Notes: generated by a model not told the origin, from the sequence alone. A DNA stretch of 64,000 nucleotides from Mycoavidus sp. B2-EB (GCF_014218255.1 NZ_AP021872.1:682001-746000), one strand, 5' to 3'; positions 33,396 to 43,111 are shown, numbered from the stretch's first letter. Numbers and translations: made by a program.

Positions 33396-35143
33396 CATCA
33401 GTCGAGCTAACCTCTGACCTTTTAGGTGAGTCGCATAAGGCCGGTGATCTGGTCGCCTTAGAGCCGGCGCTGCTTGATGCGGCGCAATTTTTAGCGGATG
33501 GTTTTGCGCGGCGCATCAAACTGTTGGCACAGCGGCTTGGGGCCAGCGCCCAGGTGGCACGCGTCACGGCGTTGGCGGCAGCTGAAATAAGCCGTGCTCA
33601 TTCGCATGGACATGTTTGTGTGGCGCTCAACGTTCTAGCTGAACGCTTAGGCGAAACCCCGTCGGCCGTGCAGCGGTGGTTGCGCTCAAGTGGCCTGGTC
33701 AGCGACGGTCAAGCAGCAGATATTGAATTGCTGCCGCTTGTGCTAGATAACGGGGGGCGACTTTATCTGGCGCGTTACTATGCTTATGAGCGGCGTATCG
33801 CGCACGTGCTTGCGGCGTGCGCCAGTGCGGGCCGGCTTACGGTAGTGAGTGGCGGACCAGGCACCGGTAAGACAACGGCAATGGTGAGTCAACTGGTGAA
33901 CTTACTCGAGGCCGACCCGGCGCTCCGGATTGTGCTGGCTGCGCCTACGGGCAAAGCTGCCCAGCGCATGCTGGCTGCACTCAGCGAGCGTGCTAGTCAC
34001 CTTCCTGCCGCGCTTAAGCAGCGTTTACCCGAGCAGTCTTTCACCTTGCATCGATTGCTGGGTGCGAGTCGGCGGCTTAGCGCCCAGCCTACTGCTGCGT
34101 TGCCCTATGATGTGATCGTGGTGGATGAAGCGTCGATGATTGATGTTGCACTGGCGGCTCAACTGGTCGATGCGCTTGCCCCACATAGTCGGCTGATTTT
34201 GTTAGGCGATAAAGATCAGCTAGCAGCGGTTGAGGCCGGAGCAGTATTTGCTGAGCTCAGTGTCAGCCAAGCATTGGCCCATTGCGTGAGTCGACTCGAG
34301 CATAATTATCGTTTTGGGCTTGAATCAGCGATTGGACGGCTATCGCTAGCGATCCGCGCTGGCGCGCCAACCGAGGCATTAGCAGCGTTAGTCATTGAGT
34401 CGCCTGCGTGTGCACCTCTTGGCTTAGGTTTTAGCAGCGCCGCTGCCGTATTAATCGACGATGATAGCGAGGCGCTGAGTGCACGTTCATTAGATTTTGT
34501 GGCGCATGGTTTTGGTCCTTATGCCAAAGTGCTCAAAGATTTCTTATCTGAACTAGCTAAGCCGCAGGCGAAGTGTGACCTAGGCCCGTTATTTGAGGCA
34601 TTAAACCACTACCGAGTATTGAGCGCTGTGCGTGCCGGGCCGCGCGGAATTGAAACGCTCAATGCGGTGTTAGCGGCCCGTGTTTGCGCGCTGGCAAATA
34701 TAACCTTGGTGCAGGGGGCCGTATGGTTTGCCGGCCGGCCTGTCATGATTACACGCAACGATTATGCGCTGGGCCTTTTTAATGGCGATACGGGGATTGC
34801 CTTGCCGGTAGCGGGAAATAAATTCCGGGTTGTCTTTCCAACCACAGATGGAGGCTGGCGCGCAGTGTCTCCAGCGGTATTGCCGCCTCATGAAACGGCG
34901 TTTGCGTTGACCGTGCATAAAGCGCAGGGCTCGGAATTTAATCAGCTGGCTTTTATCCTACCTGCCATGGCCCATAGCGGATTAACGCGTGAGCTAGTCT
35001 ACACGGCGATTACGCGTGCGCGGCAAACGCTTGCAATCTTGGGGAGTCCCAGGGTCTTTGAGCATGCTATTTTAACGCCGACTAGACGTGCAGCGGGATT
35101 GTCTGCACGTCTAGAAGAAGCCGTTTTGCTGCAACAAGATTAA
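33392..35143 (+). CDS. recD: Exodeoxyribonuclease V alpha subunit RecD
   Basis: 5'-3' helicase subunit of RecBCD, 583 residues. Walker A is VVSGGPGTGKTTAMV, motif II is VVDEASMIDV, followed by GDKDQLAAVEAGAVF, and the late motif LTVHKAQGSEF leads into AITRARQ. It starts inside the recB stop (ATGA overlap), so the two are translationally coupled. An unusual nested inverted repeat follows 10 bases after the stop. Confidence 0.95.
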   Translation: MTSVELTSDLLGESHKAGDLVALEPALLDAAQFLADGFARRIKLLAQRLGASAQVARVTALAAAEISRAHSHGHVCVALNVLAERLGETPSAVQRWLRSSGLVSDGQAADIELLPLVLDNGGRLYLARYYAYERRIAHVLAACASAGRLTVVSGGPGTGKTTAMVSQLVNLLEADPALRIVLAAPTGKAAQRMLAALSERASHLPAALKQRLPEQSFTLHRLLGASRRLSAQPTAALPYDVIVVDEASMIDVALAAQLVDALAPHSRLILLGDKDQLAAVEAGAVFAELSVSQALAHCVSRLEHNYRFGLESAIGRLSLAIRAGAPTEALAALVIESPACAPLGLGFSSAAAVLIDDDSEALSARSLDFVAHGFGPYAKVLKDFLSELAKPQAKCDLGPLFEALNHYRVLSAVRAGPRGIETLNAVLAARVCALANITLVQGAVWFAGRPVMITRNDYALGLFNGDTGIALPVAGNKFRVVFPTTDGGWRAVSPAVLPPHETAFALTVHKAQGSEFNQLAFILPAMAHSGLTRELVYTAITRARQTLAILGSPRVFEHAILTPTRRAAGLSARLEEAVLLQQD

Positions 35144-35152
35144 ATTCCTTGC

Positions 35153-35227
35153 AGGTAACGTATCAACTCCAGCGACTTTTAAACGGAAGTCGAGCCGCAT
35201 GCACTGGAGCCCCAAATACATGGTTAC
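35153..35227. repeat. Nested inverted repeats downstream of recD
   Basis: Three pairs nest around one centre: GGTAAC (35153) with GTTACC (35222); CTCCAG (35166) with CTGGAG (35203); and CGACTT (35172) with AAGTCG (35186), the last two 5' arms being adjacent. The layout could fold as one long imperfect hairpin. It lacks a T-run, so it is not an obvious terminator. It could be a structured RNA or an old mobile-element remnant. Confidence 0.45.
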
Positions 35228-35379
35228 CGCTAATGTGGGGCCGGTCACAATCTAAGGAAGATCCTTAAGCGCTTGGTGCTTTTTCGGCTTCATTTTTGGG
35301 CCAGTCAACGGCATTCATTCAGTATGACTTACGCCTTTTTTATCCCCGTTTAAACAAAAAAGGGCTTTTTCAGGGGCGA

Positions 35380-36708
35380 CTAGTTAGACACGTGCAGCAG
35401 CCGAGCATCAAGATACTGCTTGATCCCGGCCAAGATTTCTTCTTTACTAAAATCGCTGAAGGCGAGCGTACGGAGTGCGCTACCAGCGCCGTTATGTTGG
35501 TACGTACACAGGGTAACTCGATCACGAAGTTGGCCTAGCACCCCATCAAGATAGGCTTTTGATTCGTGTTCATCAAGGCTCGACAGTTGACGTTCGACGC
35601 CGCTCAGATCAAGAAGATCTTTAGACGGATCAGCGGGCCATGAGATCTGTCGTTGCAGATGGTCAGTCAACGTTGGCCCATGTGTGCCCTCACTCGAAAG
35701 AGAGCGCTCCAATAAAGCCATCTCAACGTTGAACTCGATAAGCGTCGCAATCGCTACATCTTTGGCGTCACCAATCTCAACGGCCTTCATATCCCAAAAT
35801 TCTAATTTCGCGAAAAATTCGTTATGACGCATAGCCTGAGAGGGATCAGCACCTTGGCGATCGGTCAGATCATTACTCAGTTCTTGAGCTGAGTGAGAAA
35901 ATCCTTCGCGGGAACGTTTCGGATCTGGTTTGATAAATTGTTCTGAATTTTTCTCAAGAATACGGAACTTTTCGGCATGGCTAAGACCGGGCGCGACTTT
36001 CAGGTAATTATCGTCGAAAGCTCTGCTCGATTCAAATGAATAAATGTCTCCGAATCCTGGGCGGCGCATACCAGTTGCTTGCAAAGTATGTTGCCCAACA
36101 GATGCATCAGGCGTAGCCGGCATGAATACGGCCGATGGAAGTCCTTTCCACTTTGGACGATCTAGTTGCTCCGCTCGCGAAATAATGTTTGCCTTGAATT
36201 GCGCTCCGATAAACGTTGAGGGCGTTGCGACAATATCAAGGCCGGGAACGTTGTTCATTAAGGTATCAAGCTCACGCTTGGCGGGAGTCTTGCCACCAAC
36301 CGTCTTTTTATCGGATGCGTAGCGCAGTGTGCGCACGAACGCTGGTTTCCCGCCCACAAAGCTGTCTTCGATCGTGCTATTTCTTTCGAATAGAAAATGC
36401 TCGCTCCCCGGAAGGGCTGAATCAATCGTAGCACCGTTGCGAAGCTTTTCGTAGCTTGCTGCAACTTTTTGAACTTCTCTCTTCTTTTTGTGTACGCGAT
36501 TGAGCGTGCTCAGATGCTCTTGAGTTATGCAATCAAGCACACGCGGGCTTGTGCCGGGATTGCGAAGGCTATCTAATAGTCCACCACGTTTACGTTTCTT
36601 CGTCAAAGTTGATACGAGATCAGGGACTGGTCGTTTTGGCTGAGTCGAATCGTGTGTTGAGGCGGATAAATTCAGCTTGTTAAGAACATTAAAAGAAGTC
36701 GATGTCAT
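35380..36708 (-). CDS. Orphan protein with nuclear-localisation-like basic clusters
   Basis: I do not recognise this 442-residue protein. The N-terminus is rich in Ser, Thr and Asn (MTSTSFNVLNKLNLSAST) with no signal peptide or membrane segment. Two short basic clusters follow: KKRKR at residues 37-41 and KKKR at 74-77. Both resemble eukaryotic nuclear localisation signals. The rest is soluble and mixed, with a helical C-terminal half. Its base composition is closer to the chromosome average than that of the LRR gene. It stands alone between convergent recD and an untranslated stretch. A secreted effector is a reasonable inference but nothing catalytic is visible. No Shine-Dalgarno is seen at 36708. 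Confidence 0.7.
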   Translation of the reverse strand: MTSTSFNVLNKLNLSASTHDSTQPKRPVPDLVSTLTKKRKRGGLLDSLRNPGTSPRVLDCITQEHLSTLNRVHKKKREVQKVAASYEKLRNGATIDSALPGSEHFLFERNSTIEDSFVGGKPAFVRTLRYASDKKTVGGKTPAKRELDTLMNNVPGLDIVATPSTFIGAQFKANIISRAEQLDRPKWKGLPSAVFMPATPDASVGQHTLQATGMRRPGFGDIYSFESSRAFDDNYLKVAPGLSHAEKFRILEKNSEQFIKPDPKRSREGFSHSAQELSNDLTDRQGADPSQAMRHNEFFAKLEFWDMKAVEIGDAKDVAIATLIEFNVEMALLERSLSSEGTHGPTLTDHLQRQISWPADPSKDLLDLSGVERQLSSLDEHESKAYLDGVLGQLRDRVTLCTYQHNGAGSALRTLAFSDFSKEEILAGIKQYLDARLLHVSN

Positions 36709-37118
36709 ATAGGTAGAAAAAGCAAAAGGTGGAGTTCTTCGTTATTCCAGCAGTTACGCGTAAAACCCCTATAAGGTGCTGGGAAGATGAAGAAGCCGTC
36801 GAATAATTAGTCAGTAAGACCTAATGGGCGCGCTACTGGCTCATTGAATCAGGTTGGTGCGCTGCGCAGATGACAGCATCCGAAGCATGTACGATTTACG
36901 CGAAGCTTTGGCGTCTGAGATGACCCGTTACAAAGCTGACATGGATTGCCACGGCGACAGCGCTTCGGTACGGTAATCGCTCCACAAATTGATAGGAATA
37001 GAAAGTAGATGGAATGGTAGACCCCCTCCCTCAGGGGAGAGCAGTCAGGTGTTCGACCTGCAACTTGCATTGGGTTGAGGAAGCATGACCTTACCCCCCC
37101 CACATTAAATATAAGCGA
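36709..37118. other. Intergenic stretch with two small hairpins
   Basis: No convincing gene. A C-rich minus-strand frame here has no protein-like character. CTCCC-TCAG-GGGAG-type pairing at 37026-37039 and CAGGT-GTTCG-ACCTG at 37046-37060 are small perfect hairpins. A 29-codon plus-strand peptide from 36889 is too short to support. Confidence 0.4.
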
Positions 37119-37850
37119 TCACCAACGTAGCGTAGCGCCGGCCATCCAGGAATGGTTAAGCGCCTGTTGATTGAGCCCACGTTTATAACCAAGATCAAGA
37201 TCGACTTTTTGATTCAAGCTATAGATTGCGCCTACCAGCGCAAAGCCTTCTGGTTTACTCGTGTCGGGATCTTCATTGCTGCTATAACCATAATCAGCAA
37301 GTAAGGTTATTTTTTCATTGAGGCGATAGAGTCCTGCGGTTGAGGCGCTTAATAGATTCCGACGGTCGCCGTAGACATTGTTATTGCGCGTATATCCGAC
37401 ATTCGTCAACCAAGTGAATGAGCCTACTGTATATTGCATCAAGCCCCGCGTACTGTAGGTGGCGCGGCCATTGCCCAGTCCGTTGTGATCATTGGCAAAC
37501 GGCAATGACACCGACGGTATCAGCCCGAATGACAAGCCATTTCTCTCATAAAACCGCCATTTGAGGCCAATCGTCGGATCATTAAAGCCACGCGCGGATG
37601 AGTCGGGTAGATCAGAGCGCAATCGTTGATAGGGCGTACTGATAAAAACATCCAGTGAATCTCTTAAACCATAAGTCAGTTGAGAGTTCCAAGTTTGCTC
37701 GCGTGCCGTATCTAGCGTTGCAAATTCTGTATTAAATTCATATTGCCATTGACCTGTACCTTGCGTACCCGTGTCATCCGTGGTTAATGGATGGCCGGCA
37801 AAACAAACCGCGGGCAAAAGTAATCCAAAGAAGGAAAGTGCTTTAATCAT
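37119..37850 (-). CDS. Outer-membrane beta-barrel protein, phenol meta-pathway MetA-like family
   Basis: 243 residues with a cleavable signal peptide (MIKALSFFGLLLPAVCFAGHP, cleavage near CFA). The mature part starts with the PLTTDDTGTQG motif common in this family, shows alternating hydrophobic residues typical of transmembrane strands, and ends in ATLRW, an aromatic terminal residue as required for BAM-dependent insertion. Relatives are annotated as putative transporters of the phenol-degradation MetA family; no substrate can be assigned. It stands alone with gaps on both sides. Confidence 0.75.
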   Translation of the reverse strand: MIKALSFFGLLLPAVCFAGHPLTTDDTGTQGTGQWQYEFNTEFATLDTAREQTWNSQLTYGLRDSLDVFISTPYQRLRSDLPDSSARGFNDPTIGLKWRFYERNGLSFGLIPSVSLPFANDHNGLGNGRATYSTRGLMQYTVGSFTWLTNVGYTRNNNVYGDRRNLLSASTAGLYRLNEKITLLADYGYSSNEDPDTSKPEGFALVGAIYSLNQKVDLDLGYKRGLNQQALNHSWMAGATLRW

Positions 37851-38313
37851 AATTGAATTAAAAAAGATTCCAGAGCGAGCGAACGGCTTTGCAACCTATT
37901 TTTGCAAACCGGCACTGGAGAAGGGGTTAAATTGCACAAGGGAACACGTCCTAATTTAAAAGAAGTGGTTTGGCAACGATAAGCGCCCCAGAAAACTCTC
38001 TTTCTTTAATTTGCGAAACCGGGAGTGGTAAACCGAAAAAAGAGAAAGGTGCGGTTGCCGGGGGCATTTTTTCTATCAAGCGCTGACGCAGAAAATTGCT
38101 TGGGAAGAGAACTATGAAATGGTGCGACGCGAGGTTGCGTAAATGATTGTCTCGCCTGCCAATAAGCAGTAGAGAGACCAACTGTTCCGTCAGTTGTAGC
38201 CTACCGGCGCATGCAGGGCTGGTAACGACTGAGGTAGGCGTCTCTTTACGGCCAAAACACTGGATGAAGTTTTTAAAATTGGTTCAGCATTATCGACGGG
38301 GCTCGGGCTTTTT
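37851..38313. other. Gene-free stretch with inverted repeats
   Basis: I see no supported gene. CAACTG (38179) pairs with CAGTTG (38191) across six bases, and directly after it GCCTACC (38199) pairs with GGTAGGC (38233). These may be remnants of a mobile element or a structured RNA. Confidence 0.4.
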
Positions 38314-39486
38314 TTAAAGAACAAGCGGAGGAAAGATTGCCATAGCACGAGAGGCTTCGTTTATTTGTAAGCGTTGCTTAACTTGCTGACCAAGCTGGTA
38401 AACGCTTAGGGCATAAAAAAAGCTGCGATTATAGTTGGTGATTACGGCAAAATTACGTAGGCCGAGCTTATATTGGGTTGGCTGTTGAGGAATAGGTAAA
38501 TCAATAATATTGACCAAGGTGTCTGATTCGGCTTCTATATCGATTGTTTCATTGAGTAATAGGCCCGCTTTAATTAATTCACGTAGCTTTCGGCGCGGTT
38601 CAATTTTTCCGTCCGCGCCTGCCTGCGCAACGCCTAGGCTACTGCTATCAGAGGCAATTTCCCAGATCACGGGCCGGCCGGCTTCCCAGCCGTGTTGGCG
38701 TAAATAATTAGCAACACTGCCAATTGCATCTGCGACACTCGTATATAAATCCACCTTCTGGTCGCCATCATAATCAATTGCGTATTGCATAACACTGCTG
38801 GGCATAAATTGCGCAATTCCTACTGCTCCATTGTAAGAGCCTAAAATCCGAGTTGGGTCAAGGCCTGTCGCGCGCGTCCAAAGTAAAAAAGCCTCCAAAT
38901 TCTTACGAAATAGCGCTCCGCGCTCTAACTGATTTGGCCGCGCTGGGTAGTCAAAAGTCAGAGTCGTTAAAACGTCCAGCACCGGGTAATGACCCATATT
39001 GCGACCATAGAAAGTCTCAACGCCAATAATCCCGACAATAATTTCAGGCGGCACGCCAAATTCTTGGTGCGCGCGTTGCAAAGCGTCTTGATGGGTCCGC
39101 CAGAAGCGCACGCCAGCATTGATGCGCTCTGGGTTAAGAAAGCGTGACTGATAGGAGAGCCAGTTACGCGGTGCTGATGTGAGCGAGGGCTGTTCAAGTT
39201 TGACCACTGCATCTGAATATTTAGCCTGCTCAAAAAGCGCGCGGAGCATACTCGGCTCAAAATGATGGCGGGTTGCCAGATCACTAATGAAAGCCTCAAC
39301 CGCCGGATTGTTTTGATAGCGTTTTGTAGCGGGAGTTTGTTGCGCGGATATTTCAGCTTGAGATTGGGCCGGCGTACAGCCTGCGATGAGCGCGCTGCTC
39401 GTCACAAACATCCCGCTTAGAAACATGCCAGGAAAAAATACATAGCGGTTAGCGAGAAGAGCTAAGATGCGCGTCACATTCATCAT
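38314..39486 (-). CDS. mltB: Membrane-bound lytic murein transglycosylase B
   Basis: Cleaves peptidoglycan glycan strands to 1,6-anhydro products. 390 residues from the ATG at 39486. The N-terminal hydrophobic segment ends in a lipobox LIAG-C37, so it is probably an outer-membrane lipoprotein. The catalytic Glu lies in GIIGVETFYGRNMG, and SYNGAVGIAQFMPSSV is the family core motif. The frame extends upstream to 39567, but a good TATAAT for the divergent tRNA lies inside that extension, so the shorter start is preferred. Confidence 0.9.
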   Translation of the reverse strand: MMNVTRILALLANRYVFFPGMFLSGMFVTSSALIAGCTPAQSQAEISAQQTPATKRYQNNPAVEAFISDLATRHHFEPSMLRALFEQAKYSDAVVKLEQPSLTSAPRNWLSYQSRFLNPERINAGVRFWRTHQDALQRAHQEFGVPPEIIVGIIGVETFYGRNMGHYPVLDVLTTLTFDYPARPNQLERGALFRKNLEAFLLWTRATGLDPTRILGSYNGAVGIAQFMPSSVMQYAIDYDGDQKVDLYTSVADAIGSVANYLRQHGWEAGRPVIWEIASDSSSLGVAQAGADGKIEPRRKLRELIKAGLLLNETIDIEAESDTLVNIIDLPIPQQPTQYKLGLRNFAVITNYNRSFFYALSVYQLGQQVKQRLQINEASRAMAIFPPLVL

Positions 39487-39543
39487 GAATAAATAGAATA
39501 AGATCAATTGCATCAATATATAGCACGAACGCGCAGTTTTCGC

Positions 39544-39549
39544 TATAAT
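39544..39549 (+). promoter_or_regulatory. -10 box for tRNA-Leu
   Basis: Perfect TATAAT at 39544-39549, about 50 bases before the tRNA. The matching -35 region is weak. Confidence 0.45.
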
Positions 39550-39600
39550 CCGCTTCTTGCTAAGCATAGGCGCTGAGAAACGCTTGGCTTTACAACAGAT

Positions 39601-39685
39601 GCCCAGGTGGTGAAATAGGTAGACGCAGGGGACTCAAAATCCCCCGCCGCAAGGCGTGCCGGTTCGATTCCGGCCCTGGGCACCA
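39601..39685 (+). tRNA. tRNA-Leu (anticodon CAA)
   Basis: 85 bases including an encoded CCA. The acceptor arms GCCCAGG and CCTGGGC pair perfectly. The anticodon stem GGGGA/TCCCC encloses the loop CTCAAAA, giving anticodon CAA, which reads UUG. The long variable arm CGCCGCAAGGCG is typical of class II tRNAs, and the T arm GCCGG-TTCGATT-CCGGC is complete. Confidence 0.96.
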
Positions 39686-39820
39686 AGTCAATATAAGGGT
39701 TTCAGACTGATAGAGCTTTTTTAGCTTGTTCTACAAAAATTTATTTTGTAGGCATTACCATCCTTCTTTTTTCCGCACGTAGTGTTCCATCACAAGGGGT
39801 GCTGGGCACCCAGTCAACCC

Positions 39821-40384
39821 CTAAAAATTAAGCCACGCCATTACGCCCAGCACCGCAAATATACCTGCCGCAATAGTATGCACTAGGCGTTGTGGCAGCC
39901 GGTGCGCGAAGCGTTCGCCGAGCAAAATAGCAGGTACGTTTGCTATCATCATGCCCAGCGTTGTGCCTATCACCACGCCCCAAAAATCATGGAAGCGGGC
40001 GGCTAAAGCAATCGTTGCCAGTTGTGTTTTATCCCCTATCTCAGCAATGAAAAAAGCCACTAACGTAATGCCAAAGATACCAAATTTACTCGAGTTATAC
40101 TGTTTTTGCGAGTCGAATTTATCCGGTACAAGCATCCATAAACTCATGCCAATGAACGAGATTGCTAGTGCCCAGCGCATTAATTCGGGGGTCAGTTGAG
40201 CGCCTAGCCAAGCCCCCAACGCGCTGGCTAGAGTATGATTGACTAGCGTTGCAATCAGGACGCCCAAAATAATGGGTCCCGGTTTACGATAACGGGCTGC
40301 CAAAACTAGGGAGAGTAATTGTGTTTTATCGCCTATTTCGGCAAGCGCCACGGTGCCCGTTGAAATTAAAAAAGCAGTTAACAA
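39821..40384 (-). CDS. GDT1/TMEM165 family manganese/cation exporter
   Basis: 187-residue inner-membrane protein built of two homologous halves, each with the E-x-G-D-K-T signature (AEIGDKTQLLSL and AEIGDKTQLATI). Members export Mn2+ (MneA) or exchange Ca2+/Mn2+ with protons. The start is a TTG at 40384 supported by an AGGAG eight bases upstream; no better in-frame ATG exists. It is divergent from metN. I see no recognisable yybP-ykoY manganese riboswitch in the 163-base leader. Confidence 0.88.
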   Translation of the reverse strand: MLTAFLISTGTVALAEIGDKTQLLSLVLAARYRKPGPIILGVLIATLVNHTLASALGAWLGAQLTPELMRWALAISFIGMSLWMLVPDKFDSQKQYNSSKFGIFGITLVAFFIAEIGDKTQLATIALAARFHDFWGVVIGTTLGMMIANVPAILLGERFAHRLPQRLVHTIAAGIFAVLGVMAWLNF

Positions 40385-40547
40385 AGTTCGGACTCCTGGC
40401 TGTGTGTCAGTGTCAAGAATGAAGTGTAGTGCGCTGAGCCGTCAAGCGTAAATCGTTAGCCAGTAGGCTGTTTAAGCTTGAGTCTACTTAAGCATTGCCA
40501 TTAAAATCGCGTAGATCAGATATGTTAACACTTTCGCCGTTCCAGTT

Positions 40548-41597
40548 ATGATTGAGCTTCACCATATTACACAGCGCTTCGCCGGCCCCAAGGGGCCAAT
40601 TGAAGCTTTACATGATATCCACCTTACGATTGGCGCAGGTGAGATATTCGGTGTTATCGGCCGTAGCGGCGCAGGTAAAAGCACGTTGATACGCACGCTT
40701 AATTTACTCAACCGCCCAACCGACGGGCGGGTTGTGGTGGCGGGGCGTGATTTAACGGCGCTTACGCCAGATGCGTTACGCGCTGCCCGCCGCGATATTG
40801 GGATGATCTTTCAGCATTTCAATTTGTTATCCTCGCGCACCGTGTTTGGCAATGTTGCGCTGCCGCTTGAACTTGCCGGTATGCGGCGTGCAGAGATTGA
40901 AGCAACCGTATTACCTTTGCTGGAATTGGTTGGCTTGAGTGCACAAAAAGACCGCTATCCAACGCAGATTAGTGGCGGGCAAAAGCAAAGAGTCGGGATT
41001 GCACGTGCCTTGGCGAATCGGCCTCGAGTGTTGCTATCTGATGAAGCCACTTCTGCGCTTGATCCTGAAACCACGCGCTCGATCTTAGACTTGCTTAAGC
41101 GCATTAACGATGAACTAAAACTGACGATTGTGCTCATTACACATCAAATGGAAGTCATCAAAGCAGTCTGTGACCGAGTGGCGGTGTTGAATGCGGGCCG
41201 CATTCTTGAGGTAGGTCCGGTCCGAGAGGTGTTTTTGCAACCGCAACACGAAGTGACGCGCTCATTATTAGGTGAAACCATTGCGCATGAATTGCCGCCA
41301 GCGCTAAAAGCGCGTTTGCGAGCGCAAATGCAGGATAATCGCGGGGGCGAAAAGCACCACTATTTACTCAGGCTTGCCTTTGCGAGTAGGGTTGATAAAC
41401 CCGTGCTATCGGAGACCATGCGGCACTATGCGATGATCGATTTTAATATCTTGCATGGTCGAATTGATGAGGTCCAAGGGCAGCCATTTGGGTCTTTAGC
41501 TGTGCTAGCGAGTGGCGCTTCAGCCAAAGTAGCTGAGGCCATCGCATTTTTACGGCAGCGCGGGGTGCTGGTCGAGGAATTATTGGATCTAGAATAA
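40548..41597 (+). CDS. metN: Methionine ABC transporter ATPase MetN
   Basis: Powers import of D- and L-methionine with MetI and MetQ. 349 residues. Walker A is [13 protein letters not shown], the signature is [15 protein letters not shown], and Walker B is [16 protein letters not shown]. The C-terminal 100 residues form the NIL domain that binds methionine and inhibits transport. It is first in metN-metI-metQ, with one base between metN and metI. Confidence 0.95.
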   Translation: MIELHHITQRFAGPKGPIEALHDIHLTIGAGEIFGVIGRSGAGKSTLIRTLNLLNRPTDGRVVVAGRDLTALTPDALRAARRDIGMIFQHFNLLSSRTVFGNVALPLELAGMRRAEIEATVLPLLELVGLSAQKDRYPTQISGGQKQRVGIARALANRPRVLLSDEATSALDPETTRSILDLLKRINDELKLTIVLITHQMEVIKAVCDRVAVLNAGRILEVGPVREVFLQPQHEVTRSLLGETIAHELPPALKARLRAQMQDNRGGEKHHYLLRLAFASRVDKPVLSETMRHYAMIDFNILHGRIDEVQGQPFGSLAVLASGASAKVAEAIAFLRQRGVLVEELLDLE

Positions 41598-41598
41598 A

Positions 41599-42240
41599 AT
41601 GCTGAGTCTATTACTTTTATCGTTTGAAGAAACGCTGCTCATGGTGGCGGTGTCAGGTTTGCTTGGCGCGCTGCTAGGTGTCCCGTTAGGGATTATCCTT
41701 TATTTAAGTGCGCGTGATGGGGTGTTACCTAATCTCGTGCTCAATCATGTCCTTGGGTTTACGATCAACGCGATACGCTCAACGCCCTTTATTATTTTGC
41801 TCGTGGCGGTGATTCCTTTTACCCGGCTGTTGGTCGGCTCTTCGATTGGGACGCTGGCGGCGATTGTGCCATTAACGATTGCGGCTGCGCCATTTGTGGC
41901 GCGTTTGGTCGAAGTGGCGCTGCGTGAAGTGGATGCGGGTTTGATTGAAGCGGCGCAGGCGATGGGGGCAAGTACCTGGCAGATTGTCTGTAAAGTCCTT
42001 CTACCCGAAGCCTGGCCGGGGATTATCGCGGGTTTGACGGTAACCTTGGTGAGCTTGGTGGGGTATTCAGCAATGGCGGGCGCCATCGGCGGTGGCGGGC
42101 TGGGTGATGTTGGGATCCGTTACGGTTATCAACGTTTTCTACCCGAAGTGATGTTGGCAGTAGTCGGTATACTCGTAGTTTTCGTGCAGTTGGTGCAGTC
42201 ATGCGGAGATTGGCTGGTGCGCCGGCTTAGTCATAAATAA
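41599..42240 (+). CDS. metI: Methionine ABC transporter permease MetI
   Basis: Inner-membrane permease of the methionine importer, 213 residues with about five hydrophobic segments. The EAA-type cytoplasmic loop contacting MetN is visible at EAAQAMGASTWQIVCKVLLP. It starts two bases after metN and is followed 15 bases later by metQ. Confidence 0.94.
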   Translation: MLSLLLLSFEETLLMVAVSGLLGALLGVPLGIILYLSARDGVLPNLVLNHVLGFTINAIRSTPFIILLVAVIPFTRLLVGSSIGTLAAIVPLTIAAAPFVARLVEVALREVDAGLIEAAQAMGASTWQIVCKVLLPEAWPGIIAGLTVTLVSLVGYSAMAGAIGGGGLGDVGIRYGYQRFLPEVMLAVVGILVVFVQLVQSCGDWLVRRLSHK

Positions 42241-42255
42241 ACAGGAGAAATCATC

Positions 42256-43047
42256 ATGCAATTTCGTGCTTTATCTCGCTTTGCGGTGGTCTTGGGAAGT
42301 TTGTTTTTGTGGTCAGCGTTGGCTGGTGCCGCAGAAAAAATCAAAATAGGCGTTACGGCGGGTCCGCATGCGCAAATTATGGCGGTAGCGAAAGCTGTGG
42401 CAGCGAAAAATGGGCTGGATCTCCAGATCATCGAATTCTCTGATTTTGTACAGCCTAATGCTGCCCTTGCTGCGGGAGATCTGGATGCCAATAGCTTTCA
42501 GCATTTGCCTTATTTAGTTGCGCAGAACAAAGATCGTAACTATGCGCTGGTGAGCGTAGCGAATACCGTGACTTTCCCCCTGGGAATTTATTCAGCGCGC
42601 CTTAAATCTTTATCTGAGCTTAAGCTTGGCGCTAAAATTGCCTTACCGAATGACCCCACCAATGGCAACCGCGTATTATTGCTTTTGCAAAAGCAAGGTT
42701 TGATTAAACTGCGCCCTGGCGTAGAACTCGCCACCCCGTTTGATATTACGGATAATCCGAAAAAACTCAAACTGATTGAGTTGGATGCCGCTCAGATTCC
42801 CCGGGTCTTGAAAGACGTTGATGCTGCCGCTATCAATACCGACTTTGCCGTGCAAGCTGGCTTAACTCCGGTGCGGGATGCAATCGCCATTGAAGACTCG
42901 AACGGACCGTATGCAAACATCATTGCAGTACGGGCGAGTGACCGCAACCAACCTTGGGTCGCCAAACTGATAAGCGCATATCATTCGCCCGAAGTGAAGC
43001 AATATATTGAAAGCCAGTTTAAAGGAGAGGCGCTCGTGGCTTGGTGA
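42256..43047 (+). CDS. metQ: Methionine-binding protein MetQ (NlpA family)
   Basis: Periplasmic binding protein of the methionine importer, 263 residues. The signal peptide ends near SALAGAAE; there is no lipobox cysteine, so it is probably a free periplasmic protein rather than a lipoprotein as in E. coli. KIKIGVTAGPHAQIM and FSDFVQPNAALAAGDLDANS are typical NlpA-family motifs. An AGGAG precedes the ATG. Confidence 0.93.
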   Translation: MQFRALSRFAVVLGSLFLWSALAGAAEKIKIGVTAGPHAQIMAVAKAVAAKNGLDLQIIEFSDFVQPNAALAAGDLDANSFQHLPYLVAQNKDRNYALVSVANTVTFPLGIYSARLKSLSELKLGAKIALPNDPTNGNRVLLLLQKQGLIKLRPGVELATPFDITDNPKKLKLIELDAAQIPRVLKDVDAAAINTDFAVQAGLTPVRDAIAIEDSNGPYANIIAVRASDRNQPWVAKLISAYHSPEVKQYIESQFKGEALVAW

Positions 43048-43111
43048 TGGATAAACGGGATGGCTCATCGCTATAGTGGCGCTCAATCAATATTTAGAAT
43101 GGAGTAGGAGG

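Noticed and set aside
36849-37103. 84-residue minus-strand frame in the gap before the beta-barrel gene
   Set aside because: Cys/Arg-rich random-looking sequence with no motif or start signal.
37951-38181. 76-residue minus-strand frame
   Set aside because: No recognisable motif, and overlaps inverted repeats; treated as non-coding.
40385-40547. Manganese (yybP-ykoY) riboswitch before the GDT1-type gene
   Set aside because: The leader lacks the conserved core; only the TTG start with AGGAG is supported.
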